Below, piece after piece: positions 52,499 to 60,963 of a DNA stretch of 64,000 bases (its first letter is position 1; each line of letters starts with the position of its first letter). Location of the stretch: the NCBI RefSeq assembly GCF_036250675.1, contig NZ_CP109592.1, positions 1,860,001 to 1,924,000 on the forward strand, written 5' to 3'. A program made the position numbers and the translations under genes. The notes beneath the pieces were generated by a model. The model saw only the letters and a program-made list of their open reading frames with translations, ran no database searches and was not told where the DNA came from. Source of the DNA: Streptomyces sp. NBC_01689 (GTDB taxonomy: Bacteria; Actinomycetota; Actinomycetes; Streptomycetales; Streptomycetaceae).

Positions 52499-52812
52499 CG
52501 GTCCCCCTCCCCACCGCACGCCCCACCGCGCGGAATCGTCCGCCGTGCCGGGCGGCCGTGCCGAGCCGCGTGCCGAGCCGCCGAACCGGACCATCGTTCC
52601 AGGCCGCCGGTCCGGGGCGTCCGTCCGGGCCGCAGGTCCGGGGCGCCGGCCCGCCGATCCCGACGTGCCACCGAACCGGCCACCGCGCGCACCCGAACCG
52701 GCCACCGCGCACCCGAACCGACCGCCGCACCCGGGCGGGACGTCGGTCCGCGAGGTGCCGAACATCCGCGCCCCCACGCAACTCTGACAATGCGTCAGGA
52801 AGGCAGGGGACC
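52499..52812. repeat. repetitive non-coding region upstream of the sigma factor gene
   Basis: 314 nt with no credible gene. It has tandem CACCCGAACCGGCCACCGCG-like units at about 52670-52735 (three imperfect copies) and GGTCCGGGGCG-type repeats before them. A specific ECF41 autoregulatory promoter could not be identified with confidence. Confidence 0.45.
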
Positions 52813-54114
52813 TCAGACCTCGTCGCGCGCCAACGCCAGCAGCCGGTCCAGGACCCGCGGTCCGCCGGCCCGTACGCCGTCGTGCTCGAACTCGTCGGTC
52901 ACCCAGGTGCGCAGACCACCGATGGCGCGGGCCGTGCGCAGCGCGTGCCCGGTGTCGACGTACATGTCGTCGTGGTAGACGGCCGCGGCCACCGGGACCT
53001 CGTTGACGGCGAGCCGGGCCGGGTCGTACAGCGGCCGCCAGTCGGTGCGGGCGGCCAGCTCCTCGGCCGTCTCGCGCAGCGGGCGCAGCGCGGGATCGGT
53101 CTCGAACATCCAGGGGTGCACGGACTCGCCGGTGAACAGCAGCGGTCCGTCGTCCGCGAGCGTCTTGGCCGCGTCGAACTGCGGGAACTCGGCGCGCACC
53201 CGCTCGGCCGACCAGGCGGTGGGCCGGTCGTCCTGCCCGTAGATCGCCTCGTGGACCAGGGCGTACAGCGGGTGGCCCGCGTAGGAGAGCAGCCCCTGCA
53301 CCTCCTCCTGGAAGGCGTCGGAGAGGGCGAGCCCCTGCGGGGTGCGGACGAAGGCCTCCTCCAGGAGGTAGTGGAGACGGTGGCTGCCCTCGCTGCCGCC
53401 GAGGAGGATGCCGAGCGACTGGAAGGCCTCGACGGTGAGGCGGTAGCCACCGCTCAGCACCGGTTCGTGCCGCAGGAGGTACTCGGCGATCTGCCGGGCC
53501 CGCTCCACGTCCTGGGGGTAACGCGCGTAGTGCGCGGCCACTTTGCGTTCGATACGGGGGTACGCGGCCCGGTAGACGTCGTCCGCGTGCGCGTCCAGTC
53601 CGGGCAGTCCGCCGGTGACCAGGGCCGCGCGCAGGCCTTCGGGGGCCGTCGAGAGGTAGTTCACCGTGCAGAAGCCGCCGAAGCTCTGGCCCAGCACGGT
53701 CCAGGGCGCGCCGCCGGTGAGGCGCGGGCGGATGGCCTCGCAGTCGCGGACGATCGAGTCGGTGCGGAAGTGCGTGAGGTAGTCCGCCTGCTCGCGGGGG
53801 CCGCCGCGCAGCGGAAGCGTCTGGCGGTTGGCGGGCGTGGAGTGGCCGGTGCCGCGCTGGTCGAGCAGCAGCACGCGGAACTCCTTGAGCGCGCGGCCGA
53901 GCCAGGCCTGCTTGCCCACGAAACGGTTGGCGCCGAAGCCGGGGCCGCCCTGGAGGTAGAGCAGCCAGGGGAGGTCCTGGTGCGCCTTCTCGCTCGCGAC
54001 GACCGCGCGGGCGAACAGCTGGATGCTCTCCCCGGCCGGCTCGTCGTGGTCGAGAGGCACGGTGAAGCGGTGGTCCGTGAGGACGACACCGGGCTGACGG
54101 TAGCTGACGGTCAA
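52813..54114 (-). CDS. prolyl-iminopeptidase-like alpha/beta hydrolase (S33)
   Basis: 433 aa from TTG 54114, chosen because GGGGAG lies 5 nt upstream and the protein then starts MTVSYRQPGVVLTDHRFTVP as family members do; a GTG at 54162 without a ribosome-binding site is the alternative. It has the oxyanion motif LQGGPGFG, LDQRGTGHST, nucleophile elbow GQSFGG, and the late HDDMYVDTGHA histidine region. It should remove N-terminal proline or related residues from peptides in the cytoplasm. Confidence 0.87.
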   Translation of the reverse strand: MTVSYRQPGVVLTDHRFTVPLDHDEPAGESIQLFARAVVASEKAHQDLPWLLYLQGGPGFGANRFVGKQAWLGRALKEFRVLLLDQRGTGHSTPANRQTLPLRGGPREQADYLTHFRTDSIVRDCEAIRPRLTGGAPWTVLGQSFGGFCTVNYLSTAPEGLRAALVTGGLPGLDAHADDVYRAAYPRIERKVAAHYARYPQDVERARQIAEYLLRHEPVLSGGYRLTVEAFQSLGILLGGSEGSHRLHYLLEEAFVRTPQGLALSDAFQEEVQGLLSYAGHPLYALVHEAIYGQDDRPTAWSAERVRAEFPQFDAAKTLADDGPLLFTGESVHPWMFETDPALRPLRETAEELAARTDWRPLYDPARLAVNEVPVAAAVYHDDMYVDTGHALRTARAIGGLRTWVTDEFEHDGVRAGGPRVLDRLLALARDEV

Positions 54115-54172
54115 CGGAACTCCCCAGACGTACGGATTCCAGGCTGCGTCCCAGTTGACCACATGGTCCGCG

Positions 54173-54188
54173 CCCGGCCGAGGCCGGG
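54173..54188 (-). terminator. hairpin after the LacI-type regulator gene
   Basis: CCCGGCC / GGCCGGG separated by GA, 48 nt downstream of the regulator stop in its reading direction. Confidence 0.4.
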
Positions 54189-54235
54189 GATCAAGAAACG
54201 TACTGAACCGCCGCTCAGCACCGGGCGAGGGTGGA

Positions 54236-55261
54236 TCAGCGTGCCGACAGGCTGGAGCGGCGTACCACCAGCTCGGGCTGGAGCACCACGCGCCGGTGCT
54301 CGTGCGGCACCGGAGCCGTCTCGGCCTCCGTCTCCTCCAGCAGCAGCTCGGCGGCGAGGGCGCCCATGGTCATGGCCGGCTGGCGCACCGAGGTGAGCGG
54401 GACGGCCGCCGCGGCGGCGAACTCGATGTCGTCGTAGCCGACGATCGCGAGGTCGTCGGGGACACCGACGCCCGCCGCGTACATGGCCTGCAGCACACCG
54501 AGGGCGAGCAGGTCGTTGGCGCAGAAGACCGCGGTCGGGCGCACGGCCAGGCCGAGGAGCCGGGCTCCGGCGTCCCGCCCCGCGGCCACGTCCAGGCGCT
54601 CCGTCGGCAGCTCCCTGAGCGCGGTGGGCGGCAGCCCCGCCTCGGCCAGCGCGCTCAGCGCGCCGGTGCGCCGGTCGGTGACCTGGTTCAGCCCCGGGGG
54701 GCCGCTGACGTACGCGATCGAGCGGTGACCCGCGTCGACGAGGTGCCGTACGGCCAGCGCGCCGCCCGCCACGTCGTCGACCGAGACCGAGCACTCGGTG
54801 GTGCCCTCGGCGACCCGGTCGACCAGGACGAAGGGGATGCCGTTGCGGCGGAAGGTCTCGATGTTGCGTCCCGTCGCGTCGGCTGGGGTGAGCAGCACCC
54901 CGCGGACCCGCTGCTCGGCGAAGAGCGACAGGTAGTCGGCCTCCTCGCTCGCGCTCTGCGCGCTGTTGCAGACCATCACGCCGAGCCCGGCCTTCCGCGC
55001 GGCCCGCTCGGCGCCGCGCGCCACGTCGACGAAGAACGGGTTGCCCATGTCGAGGACGAGCAGGCCCATGATCCGGCTGCGCCCGGCCCGCAGCTGGCGC
55101 GCCGACTCGCTGCGGACGTAGCCGAGGCGGTCTATGGCCGACTGGACCCGCGCGCGGGTCTCGGAGGCCACCGTGTCCGGGCGGTTGATCACGTTGGAGA
55201 CCGTGCCCACGGAGACTCCGGCGGCGCGGGCGACGTCCTTGATACCCACCGACTGAGCCAT
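54236..55261 (-). CDS. LacI-family transcriptional regulator of rhamnose genes
   Basis: 341 aa. The N-terminal helix-turn-helix (IKDVARAAGVSVGTVSNVINRPDTV) with the hinge region is followed by a periplasmic-binding-protein-like sensor (GLLVLDMGNPFFVDVARGAE, GVLLTPADA, SVDDVAGGALAVRHLVDAGHR, PTAVFCANDLLALGV). It lies immediately downstream of the rhaT-P-Q-S-M operon on the same strand. The TGAA-n4-TTCA sites in the rhaT/rhaI divergent promoter are the expected targets. The effector, L-rhamnose or a derivative, is inferred from context. Confidence 0.88.
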   Translation of the reverse strand: MAQSVGIKDVARAAGVSVGTVSNVINRPDTVASETRARVQSAIDRLGYVRSESARQLRAGRSRIMGLLVLDMGNPFFVDVARGAERAARKAGLGVMVCNSAQSASEEADYLSLFAEQRVRGVLLTPADATGRNIETFRRNGIPFVLVDRVAEGTTECSVSVDDVAGGALAVRHLVDAGHRSIAYVSGPPGLNQVTDRRTGALSALAEAGLPPTALRELPTERLDVAAGRDAGARLLGLAVRPTAVFCANDLLALGVLQAMYAAGVGVPDDLAIVGYDDIEFAAAAAVPLTSVRQPAMTMGALAAELLLEETEAETAPVPHEHRRVVLQPELVVRRSSLSAR

Positions 55262-55629
55262 CAGGCAGGAACCTCCAGGTAGACGAGAAGCGGCGGGAGG
55301 GCCTTCACATTACCCGCGCGTGTCCGGGGACCGGCGCTCATGCGGGCGTCCGGAGACGGGCGGGGGAACGTGTCCGGGGCGTCGTGCCGCCGAGGCCCTC
55401 GGGTGGGCGGGGCGGCCGCCGTCCCGCCCTTCGGAACATGTGTCTCGGCGCCGCCGGCCCCCTGGTCCGGTGCCCGGCACGTGCGCGCCGAAGACCCGGC
55501 GGGGCCGCGACGGCCCCGGCCGGTACCCCGGTCGGCGGCCGGGGCCGTTCCGGCGCGCCGGGCATCGGCGGCGGGGTCCGACCGCGGGGCCGTCGGGGGC
55601 GTGCGTCGTCTCATGTACGGAACTCCTGG
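55262..55629. other. non-coding gap between mutarotase and LacI genes
   Basis: 368 nt, GC-rich, no credible gene; it contains the terminator hairpin at 55510-55548. The promoter of the LacI gene should lie in 55262-55500, and no operator like the two upstream of rhaT/rhaI is seen. Confidence 0.45.
55510..55548 (-). terminator. hairpin after the rhamnose transport operon
   Basis: ACGGCCCCGGCCG / CGGCCGGGGCCGT, a perfect 13-bp stem with a 13-nt loop, 82 nt beyond the mutarotase stop in the reading direction. It separates the operon from the LacI gene. Confidence 0.65.
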
Positions 55630-55950
55630 TCAGGCGAGATGGAAAACCTCGGCGAGCGGGGTCATCGCCTCGTCGGGTCTGGCGCCGTCCGGTGACTCGA
55701 AGAACGGCGCCATCTCCGCCTGCCAGCGGGCGTTGACGTCGGTGGCCTCCATGCCGGCCCGGGCGGCCGCGAAGTCCTCGGTCTCCAGATAACCGACCAG
55801 CAGCCCGTCCTCGCGCAGGAACAGCGAGTAGTTGTGCCAGCCGGTGGCCGAGAGTGCCCGGAGCATCTCGGGCCACACGGCGGCGTGCCGCTCGCGGTAC
55901 TCGTCGAGGCGGTCCGCCCGGACCTTCAGCAGGAAGCACACACGCTGCAT
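55630..55950 (-). CDS. rhaM: L-rhamnose mutarotase
   Basis: 106 aa dimeric ferredoxin-like-fold enzyme interconverting alpha- and beta-L-rhamnose: MQRVCFLLKVRADRLDEYRERH start, VWPEMLRALSATGWHNYSLFL, DGLLVGYLETEDF and NARWQAEMAPFF. H22-type catalytic histidine corresponds to the RERHAAVW segment. GGAGGG precedes ATG 55950, 17 nt after the transporter binding-protein gene. It is the last gene of the minus-strand rhamnose operon. Confidence 0.93.
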   Translation of the reverse strand: MQRVCFLLKVRADRLDEYRERHAAVWPEMLRALSATGWHNYSLFLREDGLLVGYLETEDFAAARAGMEATDVNARWQAEMAPFFESPDGARPDEAMTPLAEVFHLA

Positions 55951-55967
55951 CAAGGACCCTCCGGGAC

Positions 55968-57056
55968 CTAGAAGTTGAACTGGTCGATGTTCTTCGCGTC
56001 GAAGACGGTCGGCTTGCCCAGGTTGATCACGCCGTCCTTGCCGATGGTGAAGCTCCCCATGTCGCCGGCCTTGAAGGTCTCGCCCTCCTTGCCGCTGATC
56101 TGTCCCGACACCAGCGCGACGGCGGTACGGGCGGCGAGTTCGCCGAGCTTCGCCGGGTCCCACAGCTCGAAGCCGTCGACGGTGCCGTTCTTGACGTACT
56201 TGCGCATGTCGTTGGGCGTGCCGAGGCCGGTCAGCTTGACCTTGCCCTTGTACTTGGAGCCGGACAGGTACTGGGCGGCCGCCTTGATGCCGACCGTGGT
56301 CGGGGAGATGATCCCCTTGAGGTCCGGGTGCTCCTGCAGGAGACCCTGGGTCTGCTGGAAGGACTGCTGGGCGTCGTCGTTGCCGTAGGCGACCTTGACC
56401 AGCTTGACGTCCTTGTACTTGGGGTCCTTCAGCTCGTCCTTCATGAAGTCGATCCAGGTGTTCTGGTTCGTGGCGGTCTGCGCGGCGGACAGGATCGCGA
56501 TCTCGCCCTTGTAGCCGATCTGTTCGGCGAGCAGCTGCACCTCGGTGCGGCCCAGGTCCTCGGCGCTGGCCTGCGAGACGAAGGCGTTGCGGCACTCGGG
56601 CTTGGTGTCGGAGTCGTAGGTGACGACCTTGATCTTGTTGCTCATGGCCTGCTTGAGAGCGGTGCACAGCGCCCCCGGGTCCTGCGCGGACACGGCCATC
56701 GCGTCGACCTGCTGCTGGGTGAGCGTGTTGACGTAGCTCACCTGGCCGGAGGTGTCGGTGGCGCTGCTCGGGCCGACCTCCTTGTACGTGGAGCCCAGCT
56801 CCGTGAGCGCCTTCTCGCCGCCCTTGTCGGAGGAGGTGAAGTACGGGTTGTTCACCTGCTTGGGCAGGAACCCGACCGTCAGGCCCTTCTTGGTCGCCGC
56901 GTTCGGGTCGGCCTTGCCGGCCGTGGCGTTCGAACCGCCGCCGCCACCGCTGTTCACGTCCTTCTTGGTGGTGCCGCCGCAGGCCGTGGCGGCCAGGGCG
57001 AGCGAGGTGACGGCGGCGAGCGCCACGCAGGTACGGCGGATCGTTGACTTGCGCAT
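55968..57056 (-). CDS. rhaS: rhamnose ABC transporter substrate-binding lipoprotein
   Basis: 362 aa. The lipobox LAATAC (ALAATACGGGT) near residue 26 precedes a type I periplasmic-binding fold (LTVGFLPKQVNNPYFTSSDKGG, VSYVNTLTQQQVDAMAVSAQD, KVVTYDSDTKPECRNAFVSQA, GTPNDMRKYVKNGTVDGFELWDP) as in RhaS. AAGGAA precedes ATG 57056. It lies downstream of the two permeases in the operon. Confidence 0.92.
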   Translation of the reverse strand: MRKSTIRRTCVALAAVTSLALAATACGGTTKKDVNSGGGGGSNATAGKADPNAATKKGLTVGFLPKQVNNPYFTSSDKGGEKALTELGSTYKEVGPSSATDTSGQVSYVNTLTQQQVDAMAVSAQDPGALCTALKQAMSNKIKVVTYDSDTKPECRNAFVSQASAEDLGRTEVQLLAEQIGYKGEIAILSAAQTATNQNTWIDFMKDELKDPKYKDVKLVKVAYGNDDAQQSFQQTQGLLQEHPDLKGIISPTTVGIKAAAQYLSGSKYKGKVKLTGLGTPNDMRKYVKNGTVDGFELWDPAKLGELAARTAVALVSGQISGKEGETFKAGDMGSFTIGKDGVINLGKPTVFDAKNIDQFNF

Positions 57057-57085
57057 GGCAGAAGTTCCTTTACGAGGGTGGGCGG

Positions 57086-58078
57086 TTACGAGGTCGGAGT
57101 CGAGGCGGCTCTGCGGCCCGCCCTCGCTACGGAGATCTGCCGCGCGACCCGGGGGCCGAGCACGGAGACGACCAGCAGAACGCCGGTGACGACGATCTGC
57201 GACTGCGCGGAGACGTTGGACAGGCTCATCACGTTCTGCAGCGCGCCGAGCAGGAAGACGCCCGCGATCGCGCCGCCGAGGGTGCCCTTGCCGCCGTCGA
57301 AGTCGATGCCGCCGAGCAGGACGGCGGCGACGACGGAGAGTTCGAGGCCGGTGGCGTTGTCGTAGCGGGCGCTGGCGTAGTGCAGCGCCCAGAAGACGCC
57401 GGTCAGCGAGGCCATGAAGCCGGTGGCGACGAACAGGATCAGCTTCTGCCGCCGGACCCGGATGCCGGCGAACCGCGCGGCCTCCTCGTTGGCGCCGACG
57501 GCGAAGGCCGAGCGTCCGAAGGGGGTGGCGTGCAGCACGACCACCGCGACGGCGAGGAGCACCAGGAAGGGCGGGAGCGCCTGCGGGACGAAGGTGTTCC
57601 CGATGCGTCCGGACGCGAAGTCCTGGTACTGGGAGGGGAAGTCGGTCACCGCGTCCGAGCCGAGCACGATCTGCGCGATGCCCCGGTAGGCGGCGAGCGT
57701 GCCGATGGTGACGGCGAGGGAGGGCAGTCCGAGACGGGTCACCAGCAGGCCGTTGACCAGTCCGCACACCACGCCGAGCAGCAGGCACAGCGGGATGATC
57801 GTCTCGATCGACATGCCCTCGTTCCACAGGGCGCCCATCACCGAGCCGGACAGACCGGCCGTGGAGGCGACCGAGAGGTCGATCTCCCCGGCCACCACGA
57901 GCAGCGTCATCGGCAGCGCGATCAGGGCGATGGGCAGGGTGTTGCCGATCAGGAACGACAGGTTGAGGGCGTTGCCGAAGCCGTCGACGAAGCCGAAGGA
58001 GAACAGCAGCAGGACCAGCAGGAGGGCGCCGACGACCGTGTCCCAGCGGACGGCGCGCGCGAGGGGCGAGTCAGCCAT
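57086..58078 (-). CDS. rhaQ: rhamnose ABC transporter permease
   Basis: 330 aa, ten predicted membrane segments of the ribose-type (RbsC) permease family, with TLPIALIALPMTLLVVAGEIDLSV and NEEAARFAGIRVRRQKLILFVATG. Its start overlaps the preceding permease by 8 nt. Confidence 0.9.
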   Translation of the reverse strand: MADSPLARAVRWDTVVGALLLVLLLFSFGFVDGFGNALNLSFLIGNTLPIALIALPMTLLVVAGEIDLSVASTAGLSGSVMGALWNEGMSIETIIPLCLLLGVVCGLVNGLLVTRLGLPSLAVTIGTLAAYRGIAQIVLGSDAVTDFPSQYQDFASGRIGNTFVPQALPPFLVLLAVAVVVLHATPFGRSAFAVGANEEAARFAGIRVRRQKLILFVATGFMASLTGVFWALHYASARYDNATGLELSVVAAVLLGGIDFDGGKGTLGGAIAGVFLLGALQNVMSLSNVSAQSQIVVTGVLLVVSVLGPRVARQISVARAGRRAASTPTS

Positions 58079-59111
58079 GGCGGGCGTTCCTCTTCTTCAG
58101 TGCGGAGGCCACGCGCAGCGCGACGATCCGGTCGACCGCGATGGCGAGGATGAGCAGGACGCCGTTGATGGCGAGCACCCAGACGGAACTGACGCCGAGC
58201 GCGGGCAGCACGCTGTTGACGGAGGTGAGCAGCAGCGCGCCGAGCGCGGCGCCGTAGACACTGCCGGAACCGCCGGTGAAGACGACGCCGCCGACCACCA
58301 CGGCGCTGACGACGGTGAGTTCGTAGCCGGTGCTGGTGCCGGAGTCGACGTTGCCGAACCGGGCGAGGTACAGGGCGCCGGCGAGACCGGCGAGGCCTCC
58401 GCAGACCACGTACGCGGTCAGGATGCGCCTCCGGACCGGGATGCCGGCCAGGCGCGCGGCCTCGGGGTTGGAGCCGAGCGCGTACAACTCCCGTCCGCTG
58501 CCGAAGTGCTTGAGGTAGTAGGCGGTGACGAGCAGCACGGCCAGGGCGATCAGGGCGAGGTAGGGCACCGCCGAGATGCCGCCGGAGCCGAAGTCGACGA
58601 AGCCGCCCGGGAGATCGGCCGCGGTGATCTGCCGGGAGCCGACCCAGATGGAGTCGACGCCGCGGATGATGTAGAGCGTGCCGAGGGTGACGACGAGCGC
58701 GGGCACCTGACCGAGGCTGACCAGCAGTCCGTTGACGAGTCCGCAGCCGACGCCGAGCAGCACCGCGAGGACCACGGCGAGGACGGGGTTCCCGCCGCCC
58801 TGCAGATAGGTGCCGGCCGCGAAGGCGGTGATGCCGAGCGTGGAGCCGACCGACAGGTCGACGTTGCGGGTGATCACGACCAGCGACTGGCCGGTGGCGA
58901 CCAGCACCAGGATGGTCGCGTTCAGCAGCAGGTCCTTGATGCCCTGTTCGGACAGGAACTGGCTGTTGCCCAGCTGGGTGATGACGATCATCACCAGGAA
59001 GACGACCAGGATGGCGAGTTCGCGCATCTTGAAGACGCGGTCCACCAGCCGGGTTCCGCTCGACCGGGGGACCTCGGCGGCGGGGGCGGGGTTGGGCGCG
59101 GTCACCGTCAT
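58071..59111 (-). CDS. rhaP: rhamnose ABC transporter permease
   Basis: 346 aa RbsC-type permease with a short Pro/Ala tail, then FKMRELAILVVFLVMIVI, LVATGQSLVVITRNVDLSVGS and SNPEAARLAGIPVRRRILTAYV. It is coupled to the following permease. Its start lies in the second copy of a duplicated ribosome-binding/start cassette downstream of the ATPase gene. Confidence 0.9.
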   Translation of the reverse strand: MTVTAPNPAPAAEVPRSSGTRLVDRVFKMRELAILVVFLVMIVITQLGNSQFLSEQGIKDLLLNATILVLVATGQSLVVITRNVDLSVGSTLGITAFAAGTYLQGGGNPVLAVVLAVLLGVGCGLVNGLLVSLGQVPALVVTLGTLYIIRGVDSIWVGSRQITAADLPGGFVDFGSGGISAVPYLALIALAVLLVTAYYLKHFGSGRELYALGSNPEAARLAGIPVRRRILTAYVVCGGLAGLAGALYLARFGNVDSGTSTGYELTVVSAVVVGGVVFTGGSGSVYGAALGALLLTSVNSVLPALGVSSVWVLAINGVLLILAIAVDRIVALRVASALKKRNARHG

Positions 59112-59157
59112 GCGGCGGCCCTCCCCGTGTCGGTCGTCGTCATGCGGCGGCCCTCCC
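59107..59157 (-). repeat. duplicated start cassette enclosing an 11-codon mini-ORF
   Basis: On the minus strand GGGAGGGCCGCCGCATGAC occurs at 59157-59139 and again at 59125-59107. The first ATGA joins the ATPase stop to an 11-codon reading frame ([11 protein letters not shown], 59143-59108), and the second joins its stop to the permease start. The mini-ORF ends in the same GRAAA as the ATPase, as expected from a 32-nt tandem duplication. Confidence 0.85.
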
Positions 59158-60657
59158 GGTCGCTGCGGCCATCACGGATTCCTCGGTGGCTTCGGAGCGC
59201 GGGATCTCGGCGGTGATCCGGCCCTCGTGCATCACGAGCACCCGGTCGGCCATGCCGAGGATCTCGGGCAGGTCGGACGAGATCATCAGGACGGCGACAC
59301 CGTCCGCGGCCAACTCGCTGAGCAGCCGGTGCACTTCGGCCTTGGTGCCGACGTCGATGCCACGGGTCGGCTCGTCCACGATCAGGACCTTGGGGCCGGT
59401 GGCCAGCCACTTCGCCAGGACGACCTTCTGCTGGTTGCCGCCGGAGAGCGTGGCCACGGTGTCGGCGATCCGGGCGTACTTGACCTGGAGCTTCACCGCC
59501 CAGTCGAGGGAACGGCTGCGCTCGGCGCCCCGGTCCATCAGGCCCGCCCTGACCGTCTTCCGCAGCCCGGTCAGACCGATGTTGCGTTCGATGGACATGT
59601 CCATCACCAGGCCCTGGGCGCGCCGGTCCTCGGGGACGAGGGCGAGGCCCGCGGACATGGCCGCCGAGGGCGCGCCGCCCACGAGCGCGCGGCCGTCGAC
59701 CACCACCTCCCCGGCGTCACGGCGGTCGACGCCGAAGACGGCCCGCGCCACCTCGGTACGGCCCGCGCCGACGAGCCCGGCGAGACCGACGATCTCACCG
59801 CGCCGGACGTCGAAGGAGACGTCGGTGAAGACGCCCTCGCGGGTCAGCCGGCGCACGCTGAGGGCGACCTCGCCCGCCTCGACGTCCTGCTTGGGGTAGA
59901 GCTCGTCGAGGTCGCGGCCGACCATCCGGCGTACCAGGTCGTCCTCCGTCATGCCCTCCAGCGGCTCGCTGGAGATCAGCGCGCCGTCGCGCAGGGTCGT
60001 GACCCGCGAGCAGATCCGGAAGATCTCCTCCAGCCGGTGCGAGATGAACAGGACCGCCGACCCGTGCTCGCGCAGGGTGCGCACGACACCGAAGAGACGG
60101 GCGACCTCGCTGCCGGTCAGGGCCGCGGTCGGCTCGTCCATGATCAGGACCCGGGCGTCGAAGGAGAGCGCCTTGGCGATCTCCACGATCTGCTGGTCGG
60201 CGATGGACAGTCCGCGCGCCGGCCGCTCGGGGTCGAGTTCGACGCCGAGGCGCTTCATCAGACCGGCGGTCGCGGCGTGGGTGGCCTTGTGGTCGATGCG
60301 GCCGAGCGCGCGCCGCGGCTGACGGCCCATGAAGATGTTCTCGGCGATCGACAGATCGGGGAAGAGCGTGGGCTCCTGGTAGATCACCGCGATCCCCGCG
60401 TCGCGGGCATCGGCGGGACCGTGGAAGACGGTGGGCTCGCCGTCCAGCAGCACCCGGCCGGCGTCCGGTCGGTGCACTCCGGCGAGCGTCTTGATGAGGG
60501 TCGACTTGCCCGCCCCGTTCTCACCGGCGAGTGCGTGCACTTCGCCGGGGAACAGTTCCAGGGACACGTCCCGCAGGGCGCGCACCGCGCCGAAGGACTT
60601 CGAGATGTCCTCCAGCGCCAGTACGGGGGCCGGACCCGTGTCGTACCGGTGGGTCAT
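59140..60657 (-). CDS. rhaT: rhamnose ABC transporter ATP-binding protein
   Basis: 505 aa with two nucleotide-binding domains as in RbsA/RhaT. The first has Walker [10 protein letters not shown] and Walker [10 protein letters not shown]; the second has degenerate Walker [10 protein letters not shown], signature LSGGNQQK and Walker [13 protein letters not shown]. It is the first gene of the minus-strand rhamnose operon, with an operator-bearing promoter in the divergent gap. GGAGCTCCC precedes ATG 60657. Confidence 0.93.
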   Translation of the reverse strand: MTHRYDTGPAPVLALEDISKSFGAVRALRDVSLELFPGEVHALAGENGAGKSTLIKTLAGVHRPDAGRVLLDGEPTVFHGPADARDAGIAVIYQEPTLFPDLSIAENIFMGRQPRRALGRIDHKATHAATAGLMKRLGVELDPERPARGLSIADQQIVEIAKALSFDARVLIMDEPTAALTGSEVARLFGVVRTLREHGSAVLFISHRLEEIFRICSRVTTLRDGALISSEPLEGMTEDDLVRRMVGRDLDELYPKQDVEAGEVALSVRRLTREGVFTDVSFDVRRGEIVGLAGLVGAGRTEVARAVFGVDRRDAGEVVVDGRALVGGAPSAAMSAGLALVPEDRRAQGLVMDMSIERNIGLTGLRKTVRAGLMDRGAERSRSLDWAVKLQVKYARIADTVATLSGGNQQKVVLAKWLATGPKVLIVDEPTRGIDVGTKAEVHRLLSELAADGVAVLMISSDLPEILGMADRVLVMHEGRITAEIPRSEATEESVMAAATGRAAA

Positions 60658-60700
60658 GGGAGCTCCTCAACGACGCGGGCGGAGAGGCCTCACGACGTCG

Positions 60701-60712
60701 TGAAAGGTTTCA
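60701..60712 (-). promoter_or_regulatory. LacI-type operator of the rhaT promoter
   Basis: TGAAAGGTTTCA, a TGAAA/TTTCA dyad, lies downstream of a -10/-35 pair on the minus strand: TTGACG (60756-60751) and TAACGT (60732-60727), 18-nt spacer. The operator falls about 15-25 nt past the -10 box, where a repressor would block transcription. Confidence 0.75.
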
Positions 60713-60828
60713 ACTAGGTTGCCGGGACGTTAGGCAGGTAGCCCAGGTCACGTCAATGGGTTCGGGTCGAAATTCTCGATACCCAAAGGTCACAACCGAG
60801 TCACGAAGAGCGGTCTTCTCCCAGGGGG

Positions 60829-60879
60829 TTGACAGCCCTTCGGGGTGCTCATAGCTTCAACGTTCTGAATCGTTTCAGA
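60829..60879 (+). promoter_or_regulatory. rhamnose isomerase promoter and LacI-type operator
   Basis: TTGACA (60829-60834) and TAGCTT (60852-60857) are separated by 17 nt. TCTGAATCGTTTCAGA (60864-60879), a near-perfect palindrome around CG, lies on the expected start site. Together with the site at 60701-60712 it places one operator over each divergent promoter. Confidence 0.8.
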
Positions 60880-60963
60880 CCATCTCTCTTCAGATCGAAG
60901 CCGTCGGGACCGGTCGCCGTCGATCGGACCCGACGTCCCACCCGAAGTCACAGGAGCCCCGAA

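Noticed and set aside
60829..60963. A 45-residue N-terminal extension of the rhamnose isomerase
   Set aside because: The extension would encode the -10 box and LacI operator; GTG 60964 has its own AGGAG and gives the family's normal start.
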